From W0P28-013 sp051870755 (GTDB lineage: Bacteria; Bacteroidota; Bacteroidia; Bacteroidales; Paludibacteraceae): DNA of 64,000 nucleotides. The notes beneath the pieces were generated by a model. It saw only the letters and a list, made by a program, of their open reading frames with translations, was not told where the DNA came from and ran no database searches. The stretch lies in the NCBI GenBank assembly GCA_051870755.1, contig JBJECE010000008.1, positions 1 to 64,000 of the forward strand. The letters are read 5' to 3'. A program made the position numbers and the translations under genes. Positions 46,041 through 53,960 of the stretch are shown piece after piece (positions within the stretch are counted from its first letter, which is position 1; each line of letters starts with the position of its first letter).

Positions 46041-46068
46041 GTAGGGACGTGGCGCGCCGCGTCCTTAC
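46041..46068. repeat. REP-like 28-bp palindrome, copy 2
   Basis: Arms GTAGGGACGTGGC and GCCGCGTCCTTAC, same length and centre as copy 1 at 44512-44539, with three substitutions in 28 bases. The preceding AT-rich sequence is also similar. Located in the leader of the LRR gene. Confidence 0.8.
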
Positions 46069-46154
46069 ATTTTTTATAATAACTGCCTAATAATCAACAA
46101 TTTACCCCCCCCCTGAGCGGTTCAGGAGAGGGCAATGGCATTATTATTCGGCGA

Positions 46155-46186
46155 CAAAGGTAAACAAAGTTTTTGAAATATACAAT
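46155..46186 (-). promoter_or_regulatory. Promoter of the LRR protein gene
   Basis: Minus strand -7 TACCTTTG (complement of 46155-46162), 20-base spacer, ATTG (complement of 46183-46186). Strong -7; the -33 is partial. Confidence 0.55.
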
Positions 46187-46277
46187 ACGAGAAAACTCGT
46201 ATTTTTGCAAAAAAGTTGCATAAAATAGATACAAAACGACCTAATACGTTGTGCATCAGGTCGTTCGTTGTGCTGTG

Positions 46278-46805
46278 TCAGCCTCGTTTGGTCAGTTTCA
46301 GCAAGGCTTCGGCGCCGGTGGGCGTCAAAAACAGCACGTCGGACACCGGTTCAAATTGGTACGGCACATACGTCAGCACTTGGCAGCGCGCAAATTGGCG
46401 GTCGGCCGAAACGACCAACTCTATTTTTGTGCCGCTTTCGGTCGGCGTAACGAGTTTGGCCAATGCCTCCCAATCTTGCTGCTCGATGGCGTGCATGGCA
46501 TCGCGTGTGGTGCCGTTGGCCAGATAGACGACGTGGCCGCTCAGCGTGCTGTTGTGGTACGCCAAATGCTTGGTGTCGCAGCAGAGTTTGGTGCCGCCCC
46601 AAATGATGAGCAGCAGACCGATGCAGCCGCACGCGAAAAATCCGGCGGAGTTCGACGGCATGTCAAACAGATTGATAATGAAGAACAAGGCGGCGCCCGC
46701 AAACATCAGCACGAGTGCCAAAACGATTTTTTTGATACAGATTTTTTTCGAGATGTTATTCTCTTCGCCGCAGAGCAAGGTGGGCGAAATTTTTGTTTTT
46801 GCCAT
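46278..46805 (-). CDS. Hypothetical protein with two transmembrane segments
   Basis: 175 residues. A short polar N-terminus is followed by two transmembrane segments (ALVLMFAGAALFFIINLF at ~30-47; FACGCIGLLLIIWGG at ~57-71), then a ~100-residue soluble domain beginning LCCDTKHLAYHNSTLSGHVV and containing HAIEQQDWEALAKLV. No family recognised. Codon use is like the neighbours, which supports it being real. Its stop lies downstream of the LRR gene promoter, which fires in the same direction. Confidence 0.65.
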   Translation of the reverse strand: MAKTKISPTLLCGEENNISKKICIKKIVLALVLMFAGAALFFIINLFDMPSNSAGFFACGCIGLLLIIWGGTKLCCDTKHLAYHNSTLSGHVVYLANGTTRDAMHAIEQQDWEALAKLVTPTESGTKIELVVSADRQFARCQVLTYVPYQFEPVSDVLFLTPTGAEALLKLTKRG

Positions 46806-46917
46806 AATGTGTTTGAATTAAAAAGTTTTTGTTGCATTTGTAGAATAATAAACTGCCTGACCATCAGTCTGTTACCGTCTGATGATCGGGCGTGTGCAGA
46901 TTGCAGACAAAAACTTT

Positions 46918-47283
46918 CTAACGCAAAATGCGCCGTAGCGCGTACACATAGTGGTGTGCTGCCACGGCATCGGTTGCAGCCGCCAAATGCAGTACAAATT
47001 GTTGTCGTTGCTGCCGTTGTTGCGCCACGGTGTGTTTGGCCGGCGCGTGGTGGCCGGTCGGCGTGTGCCACGAGTGTGTGTTGTCGCATAGCGCTTGTGC
47101 CGTCGGTATGGCGATGCTTTCGGCCATGGTGGCAAACCACCCCAAGTGGTTGACTACCCCGACGTAGGTTGTGGCGGTGGGTGGCGGCGTGGTGTCGTGC
47201 GCCAAAACGGTGTCGGCGGCGCAGTGCCAATGGCAGGCTGCCAAAGCCCCCACCAAACATGCTATGTACAGAAAACGTTTCAC
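46918..47283 (-). CDS. Putative small lipoprotein, GTG start
   Basis: 121 residues if started at the GTG at 47283, which gives a good lipoprotein signal (MKRFLYIACLVGALAAC, with Cys in the LAAC lipobox). The mature part is His/Ala/Thr-rich and ends YVYALRRILR. Longer in-frame starts run into the AT-rich repeat region and are unlikely. A TATTTTTG element lies about 31 bases upstream (complement of 47314-47321) without a good -33. No family recognised. Confidence 0.5.
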   Translation of the reverse strand: MKRFLYIACLVGALAACHWHCAADTVLAHDTTPPPTATTYVGVVNHLGWFATMAESIAIPTAQALCDNTHSWHTPTGHHAPAKHTVAQQRQQRQQFVLHLAAATDAVAAHHYVYALRRILR

Positions 47284-47361
47284 TCTTTGTGGTGTCGCTG
47301 TGTAATACTCCTGCAAAAATAGTGCATTTTTTTGTGATAGTGCGTTTTTTTTGCAAAAAAA

Positions 47362-47436
47362 GTCGTTTTTGTCCACTAAAATGAGTTGTATTGGATAAAA
47401 AAGTGCATTTTTTATCCAATACAACTGTTTTATTGA
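47362..47436 (+). repeat. 75-bp direct repeat, copy 1 (upstream of the ATPase)
   Basis: Aligned base by base with 48706-48780, 71 of 75 positions are identical. It ends 40 bases before the ATPase start codon and contains the palindrome at 47384-47426. Confidence 0.9.
47384..47426. repeat. 19-bp perfect inverted repeat within copy 1
   Basis: Arms AGTTGTATTGGATAAAAAA (47384-47402) and TTTTTTATCCAATACAACT (47408-47426) with a five-base loop GTGCA. In copy 2 the left arm has two mismatches while the right arm is identical. It lies just upstream of the -7 element of the ATPase gene, a natural operator position. Confidence 0.9.
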
Positions 47437-47446
47437 ATATTTTTTG

Positions 47447-47454
47447 TATATTTG
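47447..47454 (+). promoter_or_regulatory. -7 element of the ATPase gene
   Basis: TATATTTG, 22 bases before the start codon at 47477. No TTTG is at the standard distance; the -33 position falls on the right arm of the palindrome. Confidence 0.5.
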
Positions 47455-47476
47455 CACCGACAAAATAGTTGTTGTT

Positions 47477-48700
47477 ATGATGCGTGAAATAATTTTGAAC
47501 CAGCGTCGTGAGCGCGACGGATTGTTGGCTTTGCCCTACTTGTCGCGTCGGACGACCTATTCGGTGGCGGCGTTGTTGGCCAACCCGCTGATCAAGTTGA
47601 TAACCGGCCCGCGCCGTGCCGGTAAGTCGGTGTTTGCACTGCTGATGTTGCGCGGCAAAAATTTTGCATATCTCAATTTTGACGATCAACAACTGCTTCA
47701 GTGTTGGGATGAAGAGAGTGTAATGCGCACGTTATCAGATGTTTATCTACACTATGAGTTTCTGATGCTTGATGAAGTTCAAAATCTCGAACATTGGGAT
47801 TTGTGGGTGAGTAAATTGTACCGAAGAGGTGTAAATTTGGTGGTTACGGGCAGTAATGCCAATATGCTTAGTCGGGAGATGGCCACGGTGCTAACCGGCC
47901 GTTATGTGCCTATCGAAATGTTTCCGTTCAGTCTGCACGAGGCGCTGGCGTTTTGGCAGCAGCCTACAAGCGATGTGGCGCATCTGATTGACGATTATTT
48001 GCGTTTCGGCGGCTATCCCGAAGTGTTGCGCTCGCGCGATGTAACGCCTAACTATTTGAACACGCTCTACGATTCCATTTTGTTCAAAGATGTGGTGCAA
48101 CGGCACAAAATCCGCCTGACAGATGCTTTTTATAATGTGGCCGGATATTTGTTGTCGAATTTTTGTAATTTGGTATCAGCCAATGATTTAGCGGATAAAC
48201 TCGGGCTGAGTAGTGTCAGCACGGCGCAAAAGTTTATGAATTATCTGCACGAGCCGTATTTGTTCTACTATCTGCCGCGTTACAGCAATAAACTGAAATT
48301 GATGACCAAAGCGGCACGGAAAATCTATGTGGTCGATAATGGATTTGTGTCGGCAGCGGCGTTTAATCTTGGGTCAAATTCGGGACGATTACTTGAAAAT
48401 CAGGTGTTTGTGGAATTACTGCGTCGGGGCTACGAGGCGGGAAAAACGCTGTTCTATTATCGTTCGCACAGCGACAAAGAGGTCGATTTTGTACTGCGTC
48501 AAGGAACAAAAGTCGAGCAGTTGCTGCAAGTGTGCTACGATATGTCGTCCGAAAAGACGATGCGCCGTGAACTGAATGCGCTGGTCGAGTGCGCACACGA
48601 ATTGCAATGCGACCGCCTGACGGTGGTTACATGCAATATGGCGCGTGTGATAGAATATAAAGGCAAATCGGTGCAAATTGTGCCAATTGTGGAATTCTGA
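47477..48700 (+). CDS. AAA-type ATPase with DUF4143 C-terminal domain, flanked by direct repeats
   Basis: 407 residues from ATG 47477 (a second ATG follows directly). Walker A GPRRAGKS (44-51), Walker B EFLMLDEVQ (~94-102), sensor VVTGSNANML (122-131). Then a winged-helix-like middle (FCNLVSANDLADKLGLSS) and a DUF4143 C-terminus (ENQVFVELLRRGYEAGKTLF, SDKEVDFVLRQG, LLQVCYDM), where the E/EVDF pattern recalls a PD-(D/E)xK nuclease-like fold. Family role is unknown; members are often multi-copy and scattered. It sits exactly between two 75-bp near-identical direct repeats (47362-47436; 48706-48780), the second starting six bases after the stop, as a cassette would. Confidence 0.9.
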   Translation: MMREIILNQRRERDGLLALPYLSRRTTYSVAALLANPLIKLITGPRRAGKSVFALLMLRGKNFAYLNFDDQQLLQCWDEESVMRTLSDVYLHYEFLMLDEVQNLEHWDLWVSKLYRRGVNLVVTGSNANMLSREMATVLTGRYVPIEMFPFSLHEALAFWQQPTSDVAHLIDDYLRFGGYPEVLRSRDVTPNYLNTLYDSILFKDVVQRHKIRLTDAFYNVAGYLLSNFCNLVSANDLADKLGLSSVSTAQKFMNYLHEPYLFYYLPRYSNKLKLMTKAARKIYVVDNGFVSAAAFNLGSNSGRLLENQVFVELLRRGYEAGKTLFYYRSHSDKEVDFVLRQGTKVEQLLQVCYDMSSEKTMRRELNALVECAHELQCDRLTVVTCNMARVIEYKGKSVQIVPIVEF

Positions 48701-48705
48701 TTTCC

Positions 48706-48780
48706 GTCGTTTTTATCCATTAAAATGAGTTGTACTGAATAAAAAAGTGCATTTTTTATCCAATACAACTGTTTTATTGA
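48706..48780 (+). repeat. 75-bp direct repeat, copy 2 (downstream of the ATPase)
   Basis: Same orientation as copy 1, four differences in 75 bases, two of which break the left arm of the palindrome. It begins five bases after the ATPase stop codon and lies 18 bases from the end of the convergent peptidase gene, so it may also act as a transcript end. Confidence 0.9.
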
Positions 48781-48797
48781 CTGTTTTTCGACTAATG

Positions 48798-50894
48798 TCA
48801 GTCGGTTGGCGCGGCTTGTTTCAGCCAGCGGTCGAGCCATGCGAAGAAGGTGCGCTGCCACAGAATGCCGTTTTGTGGTTGCAGCACCCAATGGTTTTCG
48901 TCGGGGAAAATGAGCAGTTCGGCCGGCACACCGCGCAACTTGGCTGCGTTGAAGGCGCTCATGCCTTGCGAGGCCAAAATGCGATAGTCTTTCTCGCCGT
49001 GAATGCAGAGAATGGGCGTGTCCCATTTGTCCACAAACCGGTGCGGCGAGTTGGCGTAACTGCGTTGTGCCGTGGCGTTGTCGTGTTCCCAGTAGGCGCC
49101 GCCAAGGTCGCGGTTCACAAACCACATCTCTTCGGTTTCGAGGTATTGCTGTTCGAGGTTGAAAATGCCGTCGTGTGCGATGAATGCCTTGAAACGTCCG
49201 TCGTGGTGGCCGGCAATCCAATAGACCGAATAGCCACCGAAACTTGCGCCAACGCAGCCTAAATGGTCGGTATCGACGAAGGGTTCTTGGCAGAACGTGT
49301 CGATGGCGGTGAAGTAGTCGCGCATGCACTGTCCGCCGTAGTCGCCGCTAATCTGCTCGAGCCAATCGCTGCCGTAGCCGTAGAGTCCGCGGCGGTTCGG
49401 CGCTACGATGATGTAGTCGTTGGCGGCCATTATCTGGAAGTTCCAACGATAACTCCAAAACTGACTGACGGGCGATTGCGGTCCGCCTTCGCAGTAGAGC
49501 AGCGTCGGGTATTTTTTCGTGGCATCGAAGTGTGGCGGATAGATTATCCACACTTGCATTTGTTGGTGGTCGGTGGTTTCCATCCAGCGTTCTTCCACAC
49601 GCCCGAAGGTCATTTGGTCGAGCAACGCTTTGTTTTCGAACGATAGTTGTGTTTCGATGCCTGAGTCCGGGTCGATGGCGTAGATGTCGTTTGGCGCGCT
49701 CATGCTGTGGCGCATGCCTATGAGGTGGTCGCCGGCTGTGGCTACCGATTCGTAGTCGTGTTGGCCGTGGGTTATTTGCGTGAATGTTTTGTCGGCGATG
49801 TTGGCGCGGTATATTTGCGTTGTACCGTGTTGGCAACTTGTCAGGTAGATGTTTTCGCCGGCGGCATCCCAAGCGAGTGTGGCGCAACTTTGGTCCCACG
49901 CGGCGCTGATGTCGGTGCGCTCGCCGGTTGTCAGGTCGATGACGAACAGACGGTTTTTGTCGGATTCCCAGCCGTCGTGTTCCATGCTTTCGAAGGCGAT
50001 TTTGGTGCCGTCGGGCGAGAATGCGGGATTGATGTCGTAGCCCGCCATGCCTTCGGTCAGATTTTTGACGGTTTTGCCGGCGGCGATGTCGTACAGATAG
50101 ATGTCGCTGTTGGTGCTTTCGGCGTAAGCCTTGCCCGTCTTTTTGCGGCAGGTGTAGGCTATGGTTTTGCTATCGGGCGAAAAGGCCAACTGTTCCACGC
50201 CGCCGAAGGGTTTCATCGGGCATTCGTAGGGTTCGCCTTCGAGCAAATCGCGTTCGTTGGTTACGTTTGTGCCGTCGTAGTCGGCCACGAACGGGTGCGG
50301 CACGCTCTCGACCCATTCGTCCCAATGTTTGTACATCAACTCGTCGATGACGCGTCCGGTGGCTTTGTCCAAATCGGGATATTTGTCGGCAGTGCGTTCG
50401 CCGTATTTTACATCGGCCACGAAGAGTATTTTCGAGTCGTCGGGCGCGTACCGAAAGTCGCTGACACCGCCTTCGTGTCGGGTTACTTGTCGGCGGTCGC
50501 TGCCGTCGGGGTTCATTTCCCACACTTGCAGTTCGTCGCTTTCGGCTGTCAGAAAGGCAATTTTCGTGCCGTTTTTCACCCATTTGGCGGCGTATTCGCT
50601 GTGGGCGGAGTGTGTGATTTGCTGTGCGTGCGTGCCGTCGCTATTCATCACGAAAATTTCGCGGTTGCTTTTGTTTGCCGGAACGCTGTAATAGGTTACA
50701 CCATATAATATATATCGGCCGTCGGGGCTCACTTGTGCATCGCTCACGCGCCCCAGCGCCCAAAGGGCTTCGGGTGTCAGGCGGTCGGTGTCGAGTCGGA
50801 GATTGCTTTTGCCGATGATTTCGTTGTTGCATTCTGTGTTACAGGCTGTTAGTGTGGCTGCTACTGCCATGATCAAACAATATTTAAGTTTCAT
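48798..50894 (-). CDS. S9 family prolyl-oligopeptidase-type peptidase, lipoprotein
   Basis: 698 residues. Lipoprotein signal MKLKYCLIMAVAATLTAC (Cys18). A seven-bladed-type propeller built of PD40 repeats (~40-390: QVSPDGRYILYGVT, RYAPDDSKILFVADV, FSPDSKTIAYTC, NPAFSPDGTKIAFES) is followed by the alpha/beta hydrolase domain. The nucleophile Ser is in GASFGGYS (~residue 550), the Asp in IHGEKDYRI and the His in FPDENHWV. Cleaves oligopeptides, probably removing dipeptides or acyl-amino acids in the periplasm or at the surface. A TAACTTTG element (complement of 50914-50921) lies just before the start. Single gene. Confidence 0.93.
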   Translation of the reverse strand: MKLKYCLIMAVAATLTACNTECNNEIIGKSNLRLDTDRLTPEALWALGRVSDAQVSPDGRYILYGVTYYSVPANKSNREIFVMNSDGTHAQQITHSAHSEYAAKWVKNGTKIAFLTAESDELQVWEMNPDGSDRRQVTRHEGGVSDFRYAPDDSKILFVADVKYGERTADKYPDLDKATGRVIDELMYKHWDEWVESVPHPFVADYDGTNVTNERDLLEGEPYECPMKPFGGVEQLAFSPDSKTIAYTCRKKTGKAYAESTNSDIYLYDIAAGKTVKNLTEGMAGYDINPAFSPDGTKIAFESMEHDGWESDKNRLFVIDLTTGERTDISAAWDQSCATLAWDAAGENIYLTSCQHGTTQIYRANIADKTFTQITHGQHDYESVATAGDHLIGMRHSMSAPNDIYAIDPDSGIETQLSFENKALLDQMTFGRVEERWMETTDHQQMQVWIIYPPHFDATKKYPTLLYCEGGPQSPVSQFWSYRWNFQIMAANDYIIVAPNRRGLYGYGSDWLEQISGDYGGQCMRDYFTAIDTFCQEPFVDTDHLGCVGASFGGYSVYWIAGHHDGRFKAFIAHDGIFNLEQQYLETEEMWFVNRDLGGAYWEHDNATAQRSYANSPHRFVDKWDTPILCIHGEKDYRILASQGMSAFNAAKLRGVPAELLIFPDENHWVLQPQNGILWQRTFFAWLDRWLKQAAPTD

Positions 50895-51033
50895 GTCGTT
50901 AGAATTTTTGCTGCAAAGTTATAAAGATTTTTACGAATTTGTGATACTTGCACCGCGATATTTTACTGATTTAATTGCAAGTTATTGATAATCAATCTAT
51001 TGAGATTTATAAATAAAAGTTTTTTGCGTTAAA

Positions 51034-51065
51034 TTTGTGTATTTGCCATTTTTTTTGTATCTTTG
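51034..51065 (+). promoter_or_regulatory. Promoter of the glycogen-synthase-like / clpC operon
   Basis: TTTG at 51034-51037, 20-base spacer, TATCTTTG at 51058-51065; consensus. The start codon is 30 bases downstream. Confidence 0.75.
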
Positions 51066-51094
51066 CATAATTATTTTTTTTATCGAAAAGTGTT

Positions 51095-51919
51095 ATGAGA
51101 GAGCCGGTGAAAGTACTATTTATTGTACAAGAGTTGATGCCTTATCTGCCGGAAACGGTGGTGTCGCGTGTGTGTCGCGAGTTGCCGCAGTATGTGCAGG
51201 AACAAGGTTGTGAAATCCGCATTTTTATGCCGTGTTATGGCGTGATTAACGAACGTCGCAATCAGTTGCACGAGGTGCAGCGTTTGTCCGGTATGAATCT
51301 GATAATCGACGACAGCGATCATCCGCTGATTATCAAAGTGGCATCGTTGCCGTCGGCGCGCATGCAGGTCTATTTTATCGACAACGAGGACTATTTTCGC
51401 CGGCGCGGTACAACCGTCGATACCGAAGGTAAGGAATACGACGATAACGACGACCGTATGATTTTCTTCGCGCGTGGCGTGCTGGAAACTATCAAAAAAT
51501 TGCGTTGGACGCCGGACATCATCCACTGCCATGGCTGGATGACCGCTTTGGTGCCGCTGTATATGCGCACCGCCTATCGCGACGACCCGTTCTTCCAAGA
51601 TGCAAAAGTACTCTATTCGGCTTATAATAACGCATTTACGTCGAAATTCGGCAAAGATTTTGCCAAGCATCTCCTTACAAAAGGTGTGTCGGCTGCAGAT
51701 GTGAAAGGTGTCAAAATGGCCAAGGTCGATTGTGAGGCGGTAACGCGCCTGGCTGTCGAACATGTCGATGTGGTCGATGCGGCCGATGCAGGTTTGCCGG
51801 AGTCGCTGGCTGCTGCTGCCGACGCGTGCGGCGTGCGTTTCGCACCATACGCCGACGATTATAAACGCAAATATATGCAACTATATGCCGACTTGTGTCC
51901 GGCGCTCGAATTGGATTGA
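51095..51919 (+). CDS. Glycogen/starch synthase N-terminal (GT5) domain protein
   Basis: 274 residues, about the size of the N-terminal GT-B half of glycogen synthase only. KVLFIVQELMPYLPETVVSR resembles the start of GlgA (with PETVV in place of the KTGGL of GlgA); DIIHCHGWMTALVPLYMRT matches the GlgA helix region, and FFARGVLETIKKLRW is also family-like. The C-terminal donor-binding Rossmann half is absent, so catalysis is doubtful. Such stand-alone proteins sit next to DUF4270 lipoprotein genes in other Bacteroidota (family knowledge). The DUF4270 gene follows after seven bases. Confidence 0.85.
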   Translation: MREPVKVLFIVQELMPYLPETVVSRVCRELPQYVQEQGCEIRIFMPCYGVINERRNQLHEVQRLSGMNLIIDDSDHPLIIKVASLPSARMQVYFIDNEDYFRRRGTTVDTEGKEYDDNDDRMIFFARGVLETIKKLRWTPDIIHCHGWMTALVPLYMRTAYRDDPFFQDAKVLYSAYNNAFTSKFGKDFAKHLLTKGVSAADVKGVKMAKVDCEAVTRLAVEHVDVVDAADAGLPESLAAAADACGVRFAPYADDYKRKYMQLYADLCPALELD

Positions 51920-51926
51920 ATATAGC

Positions 51927-53285
51927 ATGACACGTCGTCTGAATATATTTCTCGCAGTGGGGTTGTCGCTGCTGGTTTCGTGTACCGATACCGGCCAAAC
52001 CGGTTTGGTGGTGCAGCCCGACGACGATAAAGTGGCTGTCTTTGTCGATACGTTCGGCGTGGCGTCGCGCGACTATTATGCACGCGCCATCTCGGCACAA
52101 TGCGACACGTCGGCCATGACGCTTGGCGAGTTTTATAGCGAACGTTACGGTTCGACCAAAGCCGATTTGCTGATACAGTTTGCTCCGCCCGTGGAGTATG
52201 AGTTTCCGCCCGATTCGCTGAATCCGACGCCCGATTCGCTCGTGTTGTTCATGTACTACAATACGTGGTTCGGCAGTTCAAATGCACCGCTCGAAATCAG
52301 TATTTACGAGATAAATCAACAGGCAATCGACTATAACACAACCTATTACTCCGATTTGAATGTGGCCGACTTCACTGACCAATCGGTGCTGATGGGACGT
52401 CGGGTGATAACGTCGATTGACCAAACACTGCCGGATTCGGTACTCTATGCCGACACCTATTCGCCGGTGTTTCGGTATAAATTTTCGGACGAACAGTTGC
52501 AGCGCTTTTTCTCGTTGCCGCACGAGGCTTACCAATCGCTCGAGGCCTTTACCGATGCTTTCAAAGGCTTGTATATCACCACCAAATATGGCGCTTCGAC
52601 CATGGTGTATTTCAACCAAATTCACATGCGCCTGTTCTATCACTATTCGGTGCATCGCGATGGCACCGAAGCGACGGTCAATACCTCAATCATATTCCCG
52701 TCGAACCGCGAGGTGCGCCAACTTAATCGTTTCGAACACAGCGAGTTGCCTTCGGCGGCGTTGGCGGCCGATACGATGGTGCGTGTCAAAGCACCGGCAG
52801 GCATTTTTCCGCATGTCGATATTCCGGTCGGCGATATTCGCACGCACATCAACAATAAGGTCGGCGACGCCTTGTACAACGTGAACAGCGCTGTTTTGGT
52901 GGCCGAGGTGGTCGATGCCGAAACCGAGAAATATCCGTTGTCGCCGCCGTCGGCGTTGGTATTGGTGCGCGAGTCGCATGTCGATGAACTGATTGGCGGG
53001 CGCTACGAACCGCAGGTTTACGACTCGGTGGCATCGGTGGCGTTGTACGACAGCGTGGCCAAATCCTATACGTTCGATTTGGCTTATATGATGACCTACG
53101 AAGTGCGTGCCGAATATGGCAAAACCAACGATACGGAAACGTTTGTGGTGATGCCGGCCGAATATTATACCGTCGGCAGTACGTCGTATATCATTCCTTC
53201 GCGCCGACTTGGCGGCGTATGTATTCGCAGTGAGTCCAACGACTTGTCGCCTCTGTCGCTGAAGATGGTTTACAACGGTTTCTAA
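51927..53285 (+). CDS. DUF4270 family lipoprotein
   Basis: 452 residues from ATG 51927, where a lipoprotein signal starts (MTRRLNIFLAVGLSLLVSC, lipidation Cys19). The mature protein is beta-rich, with the family's typical opening (VFVDTFGVASRDYYARAIS ... GEFYSERYGSTKADLLIQF), a middle TKYGASTMVYFNQIHMRLFY and a C-terminal YIIPSRRLGGVCIRSES. Likely anchored in the outer membrane; function unknown in the family. Seven bases after the GT5-like gene, ten before the next gene. Confidence 0.88.
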   Translation: MTRRLNIFLAVGLSLLVSCTDTGQTGLVVQPDDDKVAVFVDTFGVASRDYYARAISAQCDTSAMTLGEFYSERYGSTKADLLIQFAPPVEYEFPPDSLNPTPDSLVLFMYYNTWFGSSNAPLEISIYEINQQAIDYNTTYYSDLNVADFTDQSVLMGRRVITSIDQTLPDSVLYADTYSPVFRYKFSDEQLQRFFSLPHEAYQSLEAFTDAFKGLYITTKYGASTMVYFNQIHMRLFYHYSVHRDGTEATVNTSIIFPSNREVRQLNRFEHSELPSAALAADTMVRVKAPAGIFPHVDIPVGDIRTHINNKVGDALYNVNSAVLVAEVVDAETEKYPLSPPSALVLVRESHVDELIGGRYEPQVYDSVASVALYDSVAKSYTFDLAYMMTYEVRAEYGKTNDTETFVVMPAEYYTVGSTSYIIPSRRLGGVCIRSESNDLSPLSLKMVYNGF

Positions 53286-53294
53286 ACTTTGCGC

Positions 53295-53960
53295 GTGAGA
53301 AAACTATTGCTTTGTGTTTGTGGTGTGCTGATGGCCGCCGATTTGTTCGCAACAGACTTTCTGTCAACGCGTTATGTCGATGGCGAATTTGTAAGCGAAT
53401 GCGCTGTCGATGTGGGGGCGCCATTGTCGGTGTGCGATTCGGTGGTGGCCGATTTGGTCGATCAGATTACGTCGGATTACGAGCGATTGTTCACGTGGGC
53501 TTTCAAAGGGCTTGGTCGGCAGGGTGGCGACGATGCCCGCGACGAAGTGGTGATTGCCATCAAGGAATCGACCTTTGACAAAATGTCAGGGTTGTGCCAC
53601 ATGGTAGCCGACATCGAGGTGTCGCGCGTAACCACATTTCGCGATATTTCGCTTGACAGCCGTGTGTTGCAGACCAAGTTGGACGATGGTACAACGCGTG
53701 TCGATGTGGACATCTTTTATTCGAACTCGTTTTTGAAAAAAGCCTATGGCACGTTTTTTGTAAAACCACTGTCGGATGCGCGCTGCGAAATGCGCATACA
53801 GATACATGTGCGGTTCGGTTGGTTTTTCAATCTGTTCATCACGCAGAAACGTTTTCGCAACATAGTGGAATGGCGTATGCAGGGATTTATGCAGAATTTG
53901 CGCGCCGAAGCCGAACGACGTTATACACACCAATTAATGGAAGGATATTTTAATAAATGA
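53295..53960 (+). CDS. Exported protein of unknown function
   Basis: 221 residues from the GTG at 53295 (MRKLLLCVCGVLMAADLFA signal peptide); a TTG at 53289 is also in frame. Mature part: an N-terminal segment with conserved-looking YVDGEFVSECAVDVGAP, an internal beta-rich domain (VVIAIKESTFDKMSGLCHM, TTRVDVDIFYSNSFLKKAYG), and a basic aromatic end (FGWFFNLFITQKRFRNIVEW). The shape could be a START/SRPBCC-like fold, but that is only a guess. Its stop overlaps the clpC start by four bases (ATGA), so translation is coupled. Confidence 0.75.
   Translation: MRKLLLCVCGVLMAADLFATDFLSTRYVDGEFVSECAVDVGAPLSVCDSVVADLVDQITSDYERLFTWAFKGLGRQGGDDARDEVVIAIKESTFDKMSGLCHMVADIEVSRVTTFRDISLDSRVLQTKLDDGTTRVDVDIFYSNSFLKKAYGTFFVKPLSDARCEMRIQIHVRFGWFFNLFITQKRFRNIVEWRMQGFMQNLRAEAERRYTHQLMEGYFNK

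Larger units (their letters stand above)
45975..46277. other. Intergenic region holding a REP palindrome and the LRR gene promoter
   Basis: About 300 bases without a gene. It contains AT-rich TTTCAAAGTTT/GTTTAATG words (45998-46040), the second REP-like palindrome (46041-46068), a short C-run (about 46106-46113), and the minus-strand promoter at 46155-46186. Confidence 0.7.

Noticed and set aside
47362..48780. A classic insertion sequence around the ATPase
   Set aside because: There are no terminal inverted repeats around the whole unit, no transposase motif and no visible short target duplication; the flanks are direct repeats.
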